11,805 bases of DNA from Mobilitalea sp. (lineage in GTDB: Bacteria; Bacillota_A; Clostridia; Lachnospirales; Lachnospiraceae). The stretch covers positions 1 through 11,805 of the forward strand of contig JARKQP010000802.1 in assembly GCA_029974875.1 (NCBI GenBank). The letters run 5' to 3'. The position numbers were made by a program, and so were the translations under genes. Numbering within the stretch: the stretch's first letter is position 1; each line of letters starts with the position of its first letter. Under the pieces are notes generated by a model. The model was not told where the DNA came from. It searched no databases and saw only the letters and a list, made by a program, of their open reading frames with translations. This document shows, one piece after another, positions 11,758-11,805 of the stretch.

Positions 11758-11805
11758 TGCTGCACCTCCTTCTTACCCATGGACCGGACAATGAATATCC
11801 CGATA
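11754..11805 (-). CDS. C-terminus of a second sugar ABC permease (partial)
   Basis: The minus-strand frame reads IGIFIVRSMGKKEVQQ and stops at 11754-11756, sharing the ATGA overlap with the MalG-like gene. A hydrophobic end followed by a short basic tail ending near KEV is typical of the MalF/UgpA-type permease that usually precedes a MalG-type gene. The rest of the gene lies outside the window. The call rests on 16 residues plus the coupled arrangement. Confidence 0.6.
   Translation of the reverse strand, partial: IGIFIVRSMGKKEVQQ

Overview
The window looks like chromosomal DNA from a low-to-mid-GC anaerobic Firmicute, most likely a Lachnospiraceae or Clostridium-cluster-XIVa relative. The reasons are strong AGGAGG-type ribosome binding sites, two genes that start at TTG behind perfect Shine-Dalgarno sequences, AT-rich intergenic regions, a Clostridia-style LRR/Ig-like/fibronectin secreted protein, and a CUT1 sugar transporter next to a cytoplasmic GH95 glycosidase. 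Taxonomy is inferred from gene style; no rRNA or other marker is present.

Left part (1-4550): the end of a plus-strand gene, apparently frameshifted, faces an Old Yellow Enzyme family ene-reductase (namA/yqjM type, minus strand). A 529-base intergenic region follows. It holds the ene-reductase leader and a short copy of an interspersed element (copy 1). Next come a small antibiotic-biosynthesis-monooxygenase (ABM) domain protein (plus), an overlapping lrgA-lrgB pair (minus), and a divergent ZIP-family metal transporter (zupT) closed by a strong bidirectional terminator.

Middle part (4551-8165): a C-terminal gene remnant abuts that terminator. Then comes a 993-residue secreted protein (minus) built from a signal peptide, about twelve 23-residue BspA-type leucine-rich repeats, five Ig-like (BIG_2) domains and two fibronectin III domains. 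It has its own clear promoter and terminator. Upstream of it lies a degenerate 14-15 bp tandem array of about ten units.

Right part (8166-11805): the end of one CUT1 permease gene overlaps a second permease gene (ATGA overlap). Both are minus strand and are followed by a 326-base spacer and then a GH95 glycosidase. Together they look like part of a locus that imports fucosylated or alpha-L-galactosylated oligosaccharides and cleaves them in the cytoplasm; the binding protein and the other genes would lie beyond the right edge. The GH95 protein carries an unusual insert of three and a bit 20-residue tandem repeats. The spacer before it holds a second, longer copy (copy 2) of the interspersed element, with a perfect 23 bp inverted repeat and three 14 bp direct repeats, plus a promoter whose -10 is framed by a 12 bp dyad.

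The most unusual signal is the pair of diverged interspersed elements (1629-1733 and 10706-10933). Both are read in the same direction and share sequence over most of their common length. They are probably a genome-wide small mobile or structured-RNA repeat that I cannot match to a named family. I see no defence system, prophage, CRISPR array, rRNA or tRNA.
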